This document shows, piece by piece, positions 46,002 to 54,158 of a stretch of DNA of 64,000 bases. How positions within the stretch are numbered: the first letter of the stretch is position 1; every line of letters begins with the position of its first letter. The notes below the pieces were generated by a model. That model had not been told where the DNA came from, searched no databases, and saw only the letters and a program-made list of their open reading frames with translations. Made by a program: the position numbers and the translations under genes. This DNA comes from Variovorax sp. dw_308. GTDB taxonomy: Bacteria; Pseudomonadota; Gammaproteobacteria; Burkholderiales; Burkholderiaceae_C. Location: positions 186,001 through 250,000 of the forward strand of contig NZ_JAATOM010000002.1 of the NCBI RefSeq assembly GCF_019207085.1, in the 5' to 3' direction.

Positions 46002-46082
46002 CCCTGTTTGGGGAGTCGACCGCTTTGCCACGCTCCGTCATCGGAGGCAAGCGGCTCCGCGCCCGGCAAGACGCCTCGGCCT

Positions 46083-46700
46083 CTATCGGGTGGCTGGTGC
46101 CGGAGTCGTTGTCTGTGCGGCTGGCGGCGTCGGCGCGGGTGTCGGCGCCAAAGTCAACGTGGGGCCGGACCCTGGAGTTGGCATTGGCGCTGGTGCGGTC
46201 ACCACCGGCGCGGGAACCGGGTTCCGCGGCGCGGCCTGTTTCACCGTCCCCACCCACGCGTCATGCTCCGACGCCATCAACGTTTCGATGCGTTCCGCGA
46301 GCAAGGTCAGCGTCGCGCCCGAGGGGCCGCCCGCGTAGGGTTCGGCGCCCGCCAGCATCAGCCATTTTTCCCGCTTGAGACGCTCGGACGTCTCTCGGTA
46401 TTGCAGCCACAGCGCATGCCACTGGAACAGCTGGATCAGCGCCTCCAGGGCCGCGATGGACGCGCCGAACAGCGCACTCAGGCGCCGGAAGTCCGGATCC
46501 GGCCATCCCGCAAGGGCAAGCACGGGAATGGCCGCGCCCAACAGGATCTGCAGCACCTTCGCGCACTGGTAGCGCCTGCGATAGTTGCCGCAGTTTCGGC
46601 TGTAGTAGCGGAGCTGGTCTTCCAGCCGCAACCAGGTCGGATGGCGGGCGACTTCGGGTGGCGCCTGGAAGGCGCCTGCGCTGTCGGTTTGAGAGGCCAT
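46083..46700 (-). CDS. SLATT-domain (DUF4231) two-helix membrane effector
   Basis: This 205-residue protein starts at MASQTDSAGAF; the GGAG site six bases before this ATG decides against the upstream start. The SLATT pattern is clear: RLEDQLRYYSRNCGNYRRRYQCAKVL, then TM1 (about 49-66) and TM2 (about 73-93), then an amphipathic WLQYRETSERLKREKWLMLAGAEPYAG helix. After residue 160 there is a Pro/Ala/Thr tail. SLATT proteins are predicted pore-forming effectors that accompany SLOG and SMODS modules. The SLOG gene lies about 235 bp downstream. No CD-NTase gene is visible. Confidence 0.8.
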   Translation of the reverse strand: MASQTDSAGAFQAPPEVARHPTWLRLEDQLRYYSRNCGNYRRRYQCAKVLQILLGAAIPVLALAGWPDPDFRRLSALFGASIAALEALIQLFQWHALWLQYRETSERLKREKWLMLAGAEPYAGGPSGATLTLLAERIETLMASEHDAWVGTVKQAAPRNPVPAPVVTAPAPMPTPGSGPTLTLAPTPAPTPPAAQTTTPAPATR

Positions 46701-46804
46701 GGCAACTCCAATCACATGCACGCGCATACGCCGCGCCGGGGCCGCAGAGCATAGTCCCTCGCGAGCCGCGCAGCCATGGCAAGGCGCGCCGGTTGCGCGC
46801 TCCC

Positions 46805-48001
46805 TCAGCCTGGCAGGTGCGGCAAGTTCGGCAGGTACCGCGCCGACAGCACGCCCTCGATTGCCCCGATGTCCGCAAGCACCGCGTCGCTCACGGCGCT
46901 GTCGACGTCGACCAGCGTGTAGGCCATGTCACCGCGCGACTTGTTGACCATGTTGTGGATGTTGAGCCCGGCGCGCGCCATCGCGGTCGAGATCTGGCCG
47001 AGCATGTTGGGCACGTTGGCATTCGCGATCGCCACGCGAAAGGCCGACTCGCGCACCATGCTCACGCCCGGAAAGTTCACGGCGTTGGCGATATTGCCGT
47101 TCTCGAGGTAGTCGCGCAGCTGGTCCGCCACCATCACGGCGCAGTTCTCTTCCGCCTCGCGCGTGCTGGCACCCAGGTGGGGCAGGCAAACGATGCGGTC
47201 GTTGCGCAGCAGCGCAGCGCTCGGAAAGTCGCACACGTAGCGCCCCAGGTGGCCGGCCGCCAGCGAAGCCAGCACCGCCTCGTCGCTGACCACGCCCTCG
47301 CGCGAGAAATTCAGCAGCACCGCGCCGGGCTGCATGAGGCGGATGTTCTGTTCGCTCACCATGTGGCGCGTGGCATCGACCAGTGGCACATGCAGGGTCA
47401 CGAACTGCGCCACGCGCAAGACCTCGCTCACGCTGCCGGCCTTGCGCACTTGCGAGGGCAGGCTCCAGGCCGCGTCGACGGTGATGTCCGGGTCGTAGCC
47501 GAGCACGTTCATGCCGAGCTTGATGGCCGCGTCCGCCACCAGGCAGCCGATCTTGCCCAGGCCCACGATGCCCAGCGTGCGCCCCGCGAGTTCGTAGCCG
47601 GCAAAGCTGCTCTTGCCGCCCTCCACCGTCTTCTCCAGATCCGGGCGCTCCGGCGCCAGGCCGCCGACGAAATGGAGGGCGCCGGAGAGATTGCGCGCCG
47701 CCATCAGCATGCCGGCCAGCACCAGTTCCTTCACCGCATTGGCATTGGCGCCCGGCGCGTTGAACACCGGCACGCCGCGCGCGCTCATCGCGGCCACCGG
47801 GATGTTGTTGGTGCCGGCGCCGGCACGCCCGATGGCGCGCACGCTGGCCGGAACGTCCATCTTGTGCATGTCGGCGGAGCGAACCAGCACTGCATCCGGT
47901 GCGGCGATGTCCTTGCCGGTCGCATAGCGGTCAGCGGGCAGGCGCCGGAGTCCGTTTTCCGAGATCTCGTTCAGCACCAGGACCTGGAGGCGCTCAGCCA
48001 T
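46805..48001 (-). CDS. serA: D-3-phosphoglycerate dehydrogenase
   Basis: This 398-residue enzyme makes 3-phosphohydroxypyruvate, the first step of serine synthesis. NAD site [24 protein letters not shown], catalytic Arg in [15 protein letters not shown] and His in LPHLGAST are visible. A C-terminal ACT domain follows ([29 protein letters not shown]), the usual serine-feedback site. Its ATG overlaps the serC stop by 8 bp, giving a serC-serA operon. Confidence 0.93.
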   Translation of the reverse strand: MAERLQVLVLNEISENGLRRLPADRYATGKDIAAPDAVLVRSADMHKMDVPASVRAIGRAGAGTNNIPVAAMSARGVPVFNAPGANANAVKELVLAGMLMAARNLSGALHFVGGLAPERPDLEKTVEGGKSSFAGYELAGRTLGIVGLGKIGCLVADAAIKLGMNVLGYDPDITVDAAWSLPSQVRKAGSVSEVLRVAQFVTLHVPLVDATRHMVSEQNIRLMQPGAVLLNFSREGVVSDEAVLASLAAGHLGRYVCDFPSAALLRNDRIVCLPHLGASTREAEENCAVMVADQLRDYLENGNIANAVNFPGVSMVRESAFRVAIANANVPNMLGQISTAMARAGLNIHNMVNKSRGDMAYTLVDVDSAVSDAVLADIGAIEGVLSARYLPNLPHLPG

Positions 48002-49076
48002 GGCTGGCCTCGAACTCCTTCATGTAGTCGACCAGCGCGAGCACGCCTTCGATCGGCATCGCGTTGTAGATCGACGCACGCATGCCGCCGACCGAGCGGT
48101 GCCCCTTGAGCTGCACCATGCCGCGGGCCTGCGCGCCCTTGAGGAAGGCATCGTCGAGCGACTCGTCGCGCAGCTTGAAAGGCACGTTCATCAGCGACCG
48201 GTCGTCGCGCGCCACCGGGTTGTAGAAGAAGGAGGTGGTTTCGAGGTGGTCGTACAGCACGGCCGCCTTCCTGCGGTTGCTGGCCTCGATCGCCGTCAGC
48301 CCGCCCTGCGCCTTGATCCAGTTGAACACCAGGCCGGCCATGTAGATGGTGTAGGTCGGCGGCGTGTTGAACATCGAGTCGTTGTCGGCCTGGATCTTGT
48401 AGTCGAAGGCCGAGGGTGTGATCGGCAGCGCCTGGCCGATCAGGTCATCGCGCACGATCACGATGGTCACGCCGGCCGGGCCGACGTTCTTCTGCGTTCC
48501 CGCATAGATCAGCCCGTAGCGGCTCACGTCGATCGGGCGGGAAATGAAGTTGCTCGACATGTCGGCCACCAGCGGCACGTCGCCCGTATCTGGCGTCCAG
48601 TGGTATTCGACGCCGCCGATCGTTTCGTTGGAGCAGATGTGGACGTAGGCAGCGTCCTTGTCGAGCTTCCACGTGTCCTGCTTCGGAACGCGGGTATAGC
48701 CGCCCTCCTCCGAGCTGGCGGCCACGTTGACCTTGCAGTACTTCTTCGCTTCCTTGATCGACTTCTTCGACCATTCGCCGGTGTCGATGTAATCGGCGCC
48801 GCTGCGTCCGCGCAGCATGTTCATGGGAACGATGGCGTTCTCGCCGATCGCCCCGCCCTGCAGGAACAGCACCTTGTAGCTGCCCGGGACGCCCATCAGT
48901 TCACGCAGCAGGCTCTCTGCTTCCGCATGGATCGAGATGAATTCCTTGCCGCGATGACTCATCTCCATCACCGACATGCCGCTGCCGCGCCAATCGAGCA
49001 TCTCGTCGGCGGCCTGGCGCAGCACGGGTTCGGGCAGCGTCGCAGGGCCGGCGCTGAAGTTGAAGACACGGGTCAT
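47994..49076 (-). CDS. serC: Phosphoserine aminotransferase
   Basis: This 360-residue PLP enzyme starts at [19 protein letters not shown]; a 19-codon upstream extension is rejected. The PLP lysine lies in [31 protein letters not shown] near the C-terminus is the phosphate-binding loop. It converts 3-phosphohydroxypyruvate to phosphoserine, and possibly serves pyridoxine synthesis as well. It is co-transcribed with serA. Confidence 0.96.
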   Translation of the reverse strand: MTRVFNFSAGPATLPEPVLRQAADEMLDWRGSGMSVMEMSHRGKEFISIHAEAESLLRELMGVPGSYKVLFLQGGAIGENAIVPMNMLRGRSGADYIDTGEWSKKSIKEAKKYCKVNVAASSEEGGYTRVPKQDTWKLDKDAAYVHICSNETIGGVEYHWTPDTGDVPLVADMSSNFISRPIDVSRYGLIYAGTQKNVGPAGVTIVIVRDDLIGQALPITPSAFDYKIQADNDSMFNTPPTYTIYMAGLVFNWIKAQGGLTAIEASNRRKAAVLYDHLETTSFFYNPVARDDRSLMNVPFKLRDESLDDAFLKGAQARGMVQLKGHRSVGGMRASIYNAMPIEGVLALVDYMKEFEASHG

Positions 49077-49226
49077 CGATGGATCTCCAGGAATTTGGCT
49101 TGAAAAGGGCTCGCCATTCGACAGGAGGTCCACGCAAATTGCAACAGAGGCAGCGGGCAGGGATTACCCCGCCGCGCGCCGGTTTCTTGTCCTGAGCCGG
49201 GGAGCCCTTGCCCCGGCCCCGGGAGA

Positions 49227-49757
49227 TCAGCCCCGCCCGCCCAGCGCGAACACTGAATTGACGGGCATCGGCCGATCAGGGTCTGGCCGCCCGGGCCGTC
49301 GCGCCAACCTGGGGCGCGCTGCGGCCCGGGTCCTCACTTCCGCGTCCCATCCTGCCCGCGCCGCGTCACTCACGATCGACAGGAGCGAGACGTTCTCCAG
49401 GAACTCCAGCATGCACCGGTTCAGCGAGGCCCACAGTTCGGGCGTGGTGCAACTCTGCCCGGACCGCGCTGCCGCGCTGCGCGCCGATGCATCGCTGTCC
49501 ATCGACTCGACCGCGCGGACGATGTCGGCCACGCTGATGGTCGCCGCATCCCGGCCCAGCATGTAGCCGCCGCCCGGCCCGCGCGTCGCCGAGACGAGGC
49601 CGTGCCGCCGGAGGTTGCCGAAAAGGTGCTCCAGGTAGGACACCGACACCTTCTGGCGCTCGCTCATCGTGGCCAGCGGCACCGGGCCCCGGCCGCGGCG
49701 CGCCGCCAGGTCCCCCATCGCGCTGACGGCCACACGGCCCTTGGTGGTCAAACGCAT
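49227..49757 (-). CDS. Rrf2-family regulator, IscR-like but without most cluster ligands
   Basis: This 176-residue protein has the Rrf2 winged helix MRLTTKGRVAVSAMGDLA, LFGNLRRHGLVSATRGPGGGYMLGRD, very close to IscR. In IscR the [2Fe-2S] cluster is held by three Cys and one His. Here only the Cys in GQSCTTPELW (Cys103) remains; the His position is Pro106 and the two earlier Cys are missing. A disordered Arg/Pro tail extends the C-terminus. No isc genes are near. It lies 10 bp after the Bax-inhibitor-1 gene, so it may have been co-opted for another signal. Confidence 0.8.
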   Translation of the reverse strand: MRLTTKGRVAVSAMGDLAARRGRGPVPLATMSERQKVSVSYLEHLFGNLRRHGLVSATRGPGGGYMLGRDAATISVADIVRAVESMDSDASARSAAARSGQSCTTPELWASLNRCMLEFLENVSLLSIVSDAARAGWDAEVRTRAAARPRLARRPGRPDPDRPMPVNSVFALGGRG

Positions 49758-49767
49758 CGCCGTCTCC

Positions 49768-50466
49768 TTATTCGTCGCGGCCGCCGCCCAGGCCCAGCAG
49801 GGCGAGCAACGACTGGAACACGTTGTAGATGCTCAGGTAGACGCCGAGCGTCGCCGTGATGTAGTTGGTCTCATGGCCGTCCTGCACGCGCTTCAGGTCG
49901 TACAGGATGAAGGCCGAGAAGATGCCGATGGCCAGCACCGCCAGCGTGATCATCAGCGCGCTGGATTGGATGAAGAAGTTGGCGATGCCCGCCACCAGCA
50001 GCATCACTGCGCCGATGAACAGCCACTTGCCCATCGAGGACAGGTCGCGCTTGATCACGGACGACAGCGTGGCCATGCCCAGGAAGATCGCGCCGGTGCC
50101 GGCAAAGGCCATCATCACCAGGCTCGCGCCGTTGGCCATGCCGAGCACGTTGCCGACGAGCCGCGACAGCATCAGGCCCATGAAGAAGGTGAAGGCCAGC
50201 AGCACCGGGACGCCGGCCGCGGATTCCTTGGTCTTCTCGATGGCGAACATGAAGCCGAAGGCGCCAGCCATGAACACGATCAGGCTGATGCCCGGCGACA
50301 TCGCGCTGGCAACGCCCGTGGCCACGCCGATCCACGCGCCGAGCACGGTGGGCACCATCGACAGCGCCAGCAGCCAGTAGGTGTTGCGGAGCACGGCGTT
50401 GCGTTGGCCTACCTCGGCGGCCCGTGCTGCGGGCGCGCGGCCGAAGGTCTGGAGGTTTTCGTTCAT
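49768..50466 (-). CDS. Bax inhibitor-1/YccA-family integral membrane protein
   Basis: This 232-residue protein starts at MNENLQTFGRAPAA, with about seven membrane segments and the family end FSAFILYDLKRVQDGHETNYITATLGVYLSIYNVFQSLLALLG. YccA-type proteins modulate FtsH protease and may conduct cations; the charged DLKRVQ..E motif is the conserved pore region. The gene diverges from an NhaR-like activator gene, suggesting an ion or pH link. Confidence 0.93.
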   Translation of the reverse strand: MNENLQTFGRAPAARAAEVGQRNAVLRNTYWLLALSMVPTVLGAWIGVATGVASAMSPGISLIVFMAGAFGFMFAIEKTKESAAGVPVLLAFTFFMGLMLSRLVGNVLGMANGASLVMMAFAGTGAIFLGMATLSSVIKRDLSSMGKWLFIGAVMLLVAGIANFFIQSSALMITLAVLAIGIFSAFILYDLKRVQDGHETNYITATLGVYLSIYNVFQSLLALLGLGGGRDE

Positions 50467-50605
50467 GGCTTTCCTTTCGTGTTCGACAAAGGCAGGAATG
50501 CGAATTTGTCGTGTTCCCGAATCTAGGCGGTGCGAGCATTCTGGAAAAGTCGCATTTTCGACACCGATTGTTCTGTTTAAACTGAGAGAACCCCGGGAAG
50601 GCCCC
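50467..50605. promoter_or_regulatory. Divergent region between the BI-1 and nhaR-like genes
   Basis: These 139 bp hold the promoters of both genes. The AT-richer segment CGACACCGATTGTTCTGTTTAAACTGAG near the regulator start has the T-N11-A look of LysR targets, but no firm site can be named. Confidence 0.35.
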
Positions 50606-51502
50606 ATGAACTTCAAGCACCTCTACTACTTCTGGGCCGCGGCCAAGGCCGGAGGCATCGCACGGGCGGGCGAGCAACTGCACATCACGCCGCAAACCTT
50701 GTCCACGCAGATCAAGCTGCTGGAGGATCGCCTGGGCTGCCATCTCTTCCAGAAGCATGGCCGCGGCCTTGAACTGACGCCGGACGGGCGCACCGCCCTG
50801 AGCTATGCCGACCAGATATTCGCGCTCGGCGATGAACTCGAGATGGCGCTGGGCAGCCGCGGCGAAGGCAAGCGGACGCTGATCTTCCGGGTCGGTATTG
50901 CCGATGCGGTGCCCAAGGCCATTGCCTATCGATTGCTGGAACCCGCGCTGGCCATTGCCGAGACGGTGCGACTGATCTGCCACGAAGGCAACTTCCGCGA
51001 CCTGCTCGCCCAACTGTCGGTGCAGCGGCTCGACCTGGTGATCGCCGACGAGCCCATGGGCAAGCAGACCAGCGTCAAGGCCTTCAACCACACGCTGGGC
51101 AGCACGGCCATGAGCTTCTTCGCGGCGCCGGCATTGAAGCGATCCCTCGCCGGCGAGTTTCCGGCTTGCCTCGACGGCGCGCCGATGCTGATCCAGGGCG
51201 CCTCGTCGGCCGTGCGGCAACGGCTCGACCTGTGGCTCGCGGAGCACAGCCTGCGGCCCCGGCTGATCGGCGAGTTCGATGACGCCGCCTTGCTGAAGGC
51301 CTTTGGCGGCGAAGGACGCGGCGTCTTCATGTCACCCACCGTGCTGGAGGAAGAAACCTGCGCCCAGTACGGCGTCGAGGTACTGGGCCAGGCGCAGGGG
51401 CTGCTCGAGGAGTTCTTCGCCATCTCGGTGGAGCGGCGGATCACCCACCCGTGCGTGGTGGCGATCACGCAGGCGGCGCGACTGCAGTTCCTGAAAACCT
51501 AG
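50606..51502 (+). CDS. LysR-family activator, NhaR-like
   Basis: This 298-residue protein starts at MNFKHLYYFWAAAKAGGIARAGEQLHITPQTLSTQIKLLEDRLG, the NhaR-type opening. The effector domain contains ICHEGNFRDLLAQLSVQRLDLVIADEPM and AFGGEGRGVFMSPTVLEEE, again NhaR-like. In enterobacteria NhaR senses sodium and activates the antiporter gene nhaA; here the divergent Bax-inhibitor-1/IscR-like pair is the likely target. The ligand here is unproven. Confidence 0.85.
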   Translation: MNFKHLYYFWAAAKAGGIARAGEQLHITPQTLSTQIKLLEDRLGCHLFQKHGRGLELTPDGRTALSYADQIFALGDELEMALGSRGEGKRTLIFRVGIADAVPKAIAYRLLEPALAIAETVRLICHEGNFRDLLAQLSVQRLDLVIADEPMGKQTSVKAFNHTLGSTAMSFFAAPALKRSLAGEFPACLDGAPMLIQGASSAVRQRLDLWLAEHSLRPRLIGEFDDAALLKAFGGEGRGVFMSPTVLEEETCAQYGVEVLGQAQGLLEEFFAISVERRITHPCVVAITQAARLQFLKT

Positions 51503-51584
51503 TCGCCTCCAACAGCCAAGGCGCAAGCGCCTGCGACGCAGCCTTCACTCGCGAACGACTGCTACAGGCCACTGGCGCTGATTG

Positions 51585-52532
51585 TCAGCGCGCGTCCTTG
51601 CGTGCAAGGAGCACGTTGCCGCCGGTGGTGTTGAACGCGATCGTCGGCGCACTGAAGTCGCTTAGCGGCGCGCCCAGGCCGATCTCGCCGCTGCCATGCA
51701 GCACGCATTCGTCGCGGCGCAGGGCGATCTCGCCGCTGGCGCCGGAGCGGCCATGGAAGCGCACCCACGTGCCGTAGGTGCTGACATCGACCAGCACGCA
51801 ACTGCCCTGCCGCGCCTCGATTCGGGCATGCAGCCGGGACACGCGCGGATCGTTGACGACGAACTCTGCCTCGTCGACGCGGCCCAGGTGAATCGGCAGG
51901 TCCGATGCGCGGAACATCGAGCGCACATCGAGCCAGGAGAGCTCGATCTGGCCAAACGAGGAATCCGGCGCGCGGAGCTGGTGCGCGAGCGGGGCGGGCA
52001 CCGTCATGAATTCGGTGATTTCTTCCTGCCAGTCAATGCGGTGCACGATCGGCATTTCCGTCTTGCCGCGGATATTGATCGGGCCCAGGTTGCGGTGCCT
52101 CAGGCCCGTATCGGGGATTTGCTCAATCACCGATGCGGTGGCCCAAATCTGCCCGGGGCCCGCCAGATCGCTGAGCCTGGACGCCAGATTGACGGCGTCG
52201 CCATACGAATCGCCGTCGACCTCCACCACCTCGCCACTGGCCACGCCGATCTGCAAATCCATCCGCAGCGGCGCTGGCCAGGCCATCAGCCGCTTCTGGT
52301 GATTTCGCTGCAGTTCGAGAACCGCCTCGACGGCGTCGGCCGCGTTGGGGAATATTGCGAAGATGCCATCGCCCAGCGTCTTCACGACGCGGCCATGATG
52401 GGATTCGCACACGCCGCCGATCCATTGCACCAGGCGCGTCACCGTGTCCGTCGCCCGCGCGTTGCCCATGGCCTCGAACACACGTGTGCTTCCGGTCAGA
52501 TCCGCAAATACGACAGTGGGTGGTGCAGCCAT
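51585..52532 (-). CDS. Class III adenylate/guanylate cyclase with an FHA domain
   Basis: This 315-residue protein starts at MAAPPTVVFADLTGSTRVFE. Metal aspartates are Asp11 and Asp55 (KTLGDGIFAIF), and the transition-state Asn/Arg are in YGDAVNLASRL. A C-terminal FHA domain (about 215-315) shows LPIHLGRVDEAEFVVNDPRVSRLHARIE, the phosphothreonine-binding pattern. It likely makes cAMP or cGMP in response to a Ser/Thr-kinase-dependent signal. No kinase gene is adjacent. Confidence 0.85.
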   Translation of the reverse strand: MAAPPTVVFADLTGSTRVFEAMGNARATDTVTRLVQWIGGVCESHHGRVVKTLGDGIFAIFPNAADAVEAVLELQRNHQKRLMAWPAPLRMDLQIGVASGEVVEVDGDSYGDAVNLASRLSDLAGPGQIWATASVIEQIPDTGLRHRNLGPINIRGKTEMPIVHRIDWQEEITEFMTVPAPLAHQLRAPDSSFGQIELSWLDVRSMFRASDLPIHLGRVDEAEFVVNDPRVSRLHARIEARQGSCVLVDVSTYGTWVRFHGRSGASGEIALRRDECVLHGSGEIGLGAPLSDFSAPTIAFNTTGGNVLLARKDAR

Positions 52533-52853
52533 TGGATTGAGTTCTGGGGCGCGAATGCCGCCGATTATGGCAAAACCATGAATCTGCCATTGGTTTTGCA
52601 GTGTTGCATGCGACATCGGCAAATCAAGCGCGAATTGCGCGCGAATTGGAACACTTGCGAAACGGGAAAATCGTGCGTTGCCGCTGAAGGTTACAAAATG
52701 TAGAACTTAGGTATTGCTTCCTCAGGAAGCGCCTTAGCATTTTTGTGAACTATGTTGTTTTTAAACATTAATTAATGTTTCCCCACCTTGTGCGCCGGCT
52801 TGGCGGATCGTAAGGTACCGCTATCAACGGCTCCAGCTCATTGCCCTTGCGTC
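52533..52853. other. Intergenic region with a long AT palindrome and a hairpin
   Basis: These 321 bp lie between the divergent cyclase gene and a small hypothetical gene. GCTTCC-tca-GGAAGC (52716-52730) forms a tight hairpin. AAACATTAATTAATGTTT (52763-52780) is a perfect 18-bp palindrome about 75 bp before the small gene. The segment 52690-52785 is markedly AT-rich. No gene is seen inside. Confidence 0.6.
52763..52780. promoter_or_regulatory. Perfect 18-bp palindrome AAACATTAATTAATGTTT
   Basis: It is the only long perfect palindrome in this region and sits at promoter distance from the ATG at 52854. It may be an operator or an AT-rich upstream element. Confidence 0.45.
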
Positions 52854-53186
52854 ATGGTATTACCTAGCAGTTTCCTCCGGCTTTTTTCGCTTCCAGGCTT
52901 CCGCCTGCGCGATTCGGAGCACCGCCATACCAGCCGGGTGCGCCATGCGATGTTGTCATTGCTGCAGGTGCACGGCGGCCACGGTGTACAGCGCGTGGCG
53001 CAGCGCGTGCGCTTCGCGGGCGACCTCGAAGCGCTCTGGTACTTGCGCCAGGACATGATGTGCGCGATCAGCGAAATCGACGGCGAGGCCGCGGCACGCC
53101 GCCAGCTTCGCCCCATCAACAGCATGTTCAAGGGCCGGCTGCCGGAGACGATGGGTCCGCGGCGGCACCAGCGCTTCAACATGTGA
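52854..53186 (+). CDS. Hypothetical protein, basic
   Basis: This 110-residue protein starts at MVLPSSFLRLFSLPGFRLRD. It is strongly basic (RHTSRVRHAMLSLLQVHGGHG; RRHQRFNM at the end) with a helical middle (VRFAGDLEALWYLRQDMMCAISEIDGE). No membrane segment or known domain is seen. The AT-rich promoter region upstream suggests it is transcribed from its own start. I suspect lineage-restricted conservation in Burkholderiales but cannot check it. Confidence 0.5.
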   Translation: MVLPSSFLRLFSLPGFRLRDSEHRHTSRVRHAMLSLLQVHGGHGVQRVAQRVRFAGDLEALWYLRQDMMCAISEIDGEAAARRQLRPINSMFKGRLPETMGPRRHQRFNM

Positions 53187-53219
53187 AGCCGCGGGCGCCG
53201 ACGGCGCCGCGAAGTCGTG

Positions 53220-54158
53220 TCAATCGTGATCATGGGCGTGACGGTGCCCCCAGACCATGAAGACATCGCGTCCATCGGCCGCCAGTTCGACCTTGGCGCC
53301 CACCGGCAACAGCACCTTGGTCGGCACATGGCCGAATGGCAGGCCGGTCAGCACGGGCGCCTTGATCTGCGAGCGCAAGCGCTCGACGACCGTTTGCAGG
53401 CTGAAGCCACGATCGTTCGGCACCTTGCGGTAGCCGGTGAACTGGCCCATCAAGATCGCCTTTTGGCGCCCCAGCACGCCTGCATGACGCAACTGGTCCA
53501 GCATGCGTTCGATGCGATAGGGATGCTCGCCCACGTCTTCGAGGAACAGCACGCCCTTGTCGATGGCCGGGAAATACGGCGTGCCGAGCAGGCTGGTGAG
53601 CACGCAGAGGTTGCCGCCCCATAGCTGCGCGCCGTGGACCGTGCGCATGCCGCTCGCGGCTTCGGCGTCGCGCAGCGGCAGGCGCCAGCCGGTGCCTTCG
53701 CCCTGTCCCGACAGCATGTCGTCGAAGCAGGCTTCCATGATGTCGTCGGCGCCGCCTTCCGCGCCGAAGTCTTCTCCCACCGCCGGGCCCTGCCAGGTCA
53801 CTGCGCCGGTCTTCGCCAGCAGCGCATGCTGGAAGGCGGTGAAATCGCTGACGCCGACGAACTCGGTGCCGTGAGAAATGGCCTTGGCGATCGCCTTGTA
53901 CGGCAGCGCATCGAGGATGCGCGTGAGGCCGTAGCCGCCGCGCGAGATCAAGGCCACGTCGGCGCCACTGGCTGCCGCACGGGCAATGGCCGCAAGGCGG
54001 GTGGCGTCGTCGCCGGCGAAGCGCTGGTGCACCGAGAGCGCGGCTTCGTCGATCTCGACCTCGTGGCCCAGCGCCTTGAGGCGTGCGACGCCGCGCCTGA
54101 AGGCTGCCTTGTCGCGCACCGCGCTGGAAGGCGAAAAGATGTAGATGTGTTTTGTCAC
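53220..54158 (-). CDS. LD-carboxypeptidase (S66 family)
   Basis: This 312-residue serine peptidase starts with GTG at 54158, overlapping the tadA-fusion stop by 4 bp. The S66 nucleophile region reads ISRGGYGLTRILDAL (usual form xxRGGYGxxR), with VGVSDFTAFQHALL, QLWGGNLCVLTSLLGTPYFP and a late GLPFGHVPTKVLLPVGAKV holding the catalytic Glu/His region. It trims the terminal D-Ala from tetrapeptides in cytoplasmic murein recycling. Confidence 0.9.
   Translation of the reverse strand: MTKHIYIFSPSSAVRDKAAFRRGVARLKALGHEVEIDEAALSVHQRFAGDDATRLAAIARAAASGADVALISRGGYGLTRILDALPYKAIAKAISHGTEFVGVSDFTAFQHALLAKTGAVTWQGPAVGEDFGAEGGADDIMEACFDDMLSGQGEGTGWRLPLRDAEAASGMRTVHGAQLWGGNLCVLTSLLGTPYFPAIDKGVLFLEDVGEHPYRIERMLDQLRHAGVLGRQKAILMGQFTGYRKVPNDRGFSLQTVVERLRSQIKAPVLTGLPFGHVPTKVLLPVGAKVELAADGRDVFMVWGHRHAHDHD

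Noticed and set aside
45961..46257. 98-codon minus-strand frame over the SLATT gene end
   Set aside because: It is an alternate frame of the SLATT tail with shadow composition.
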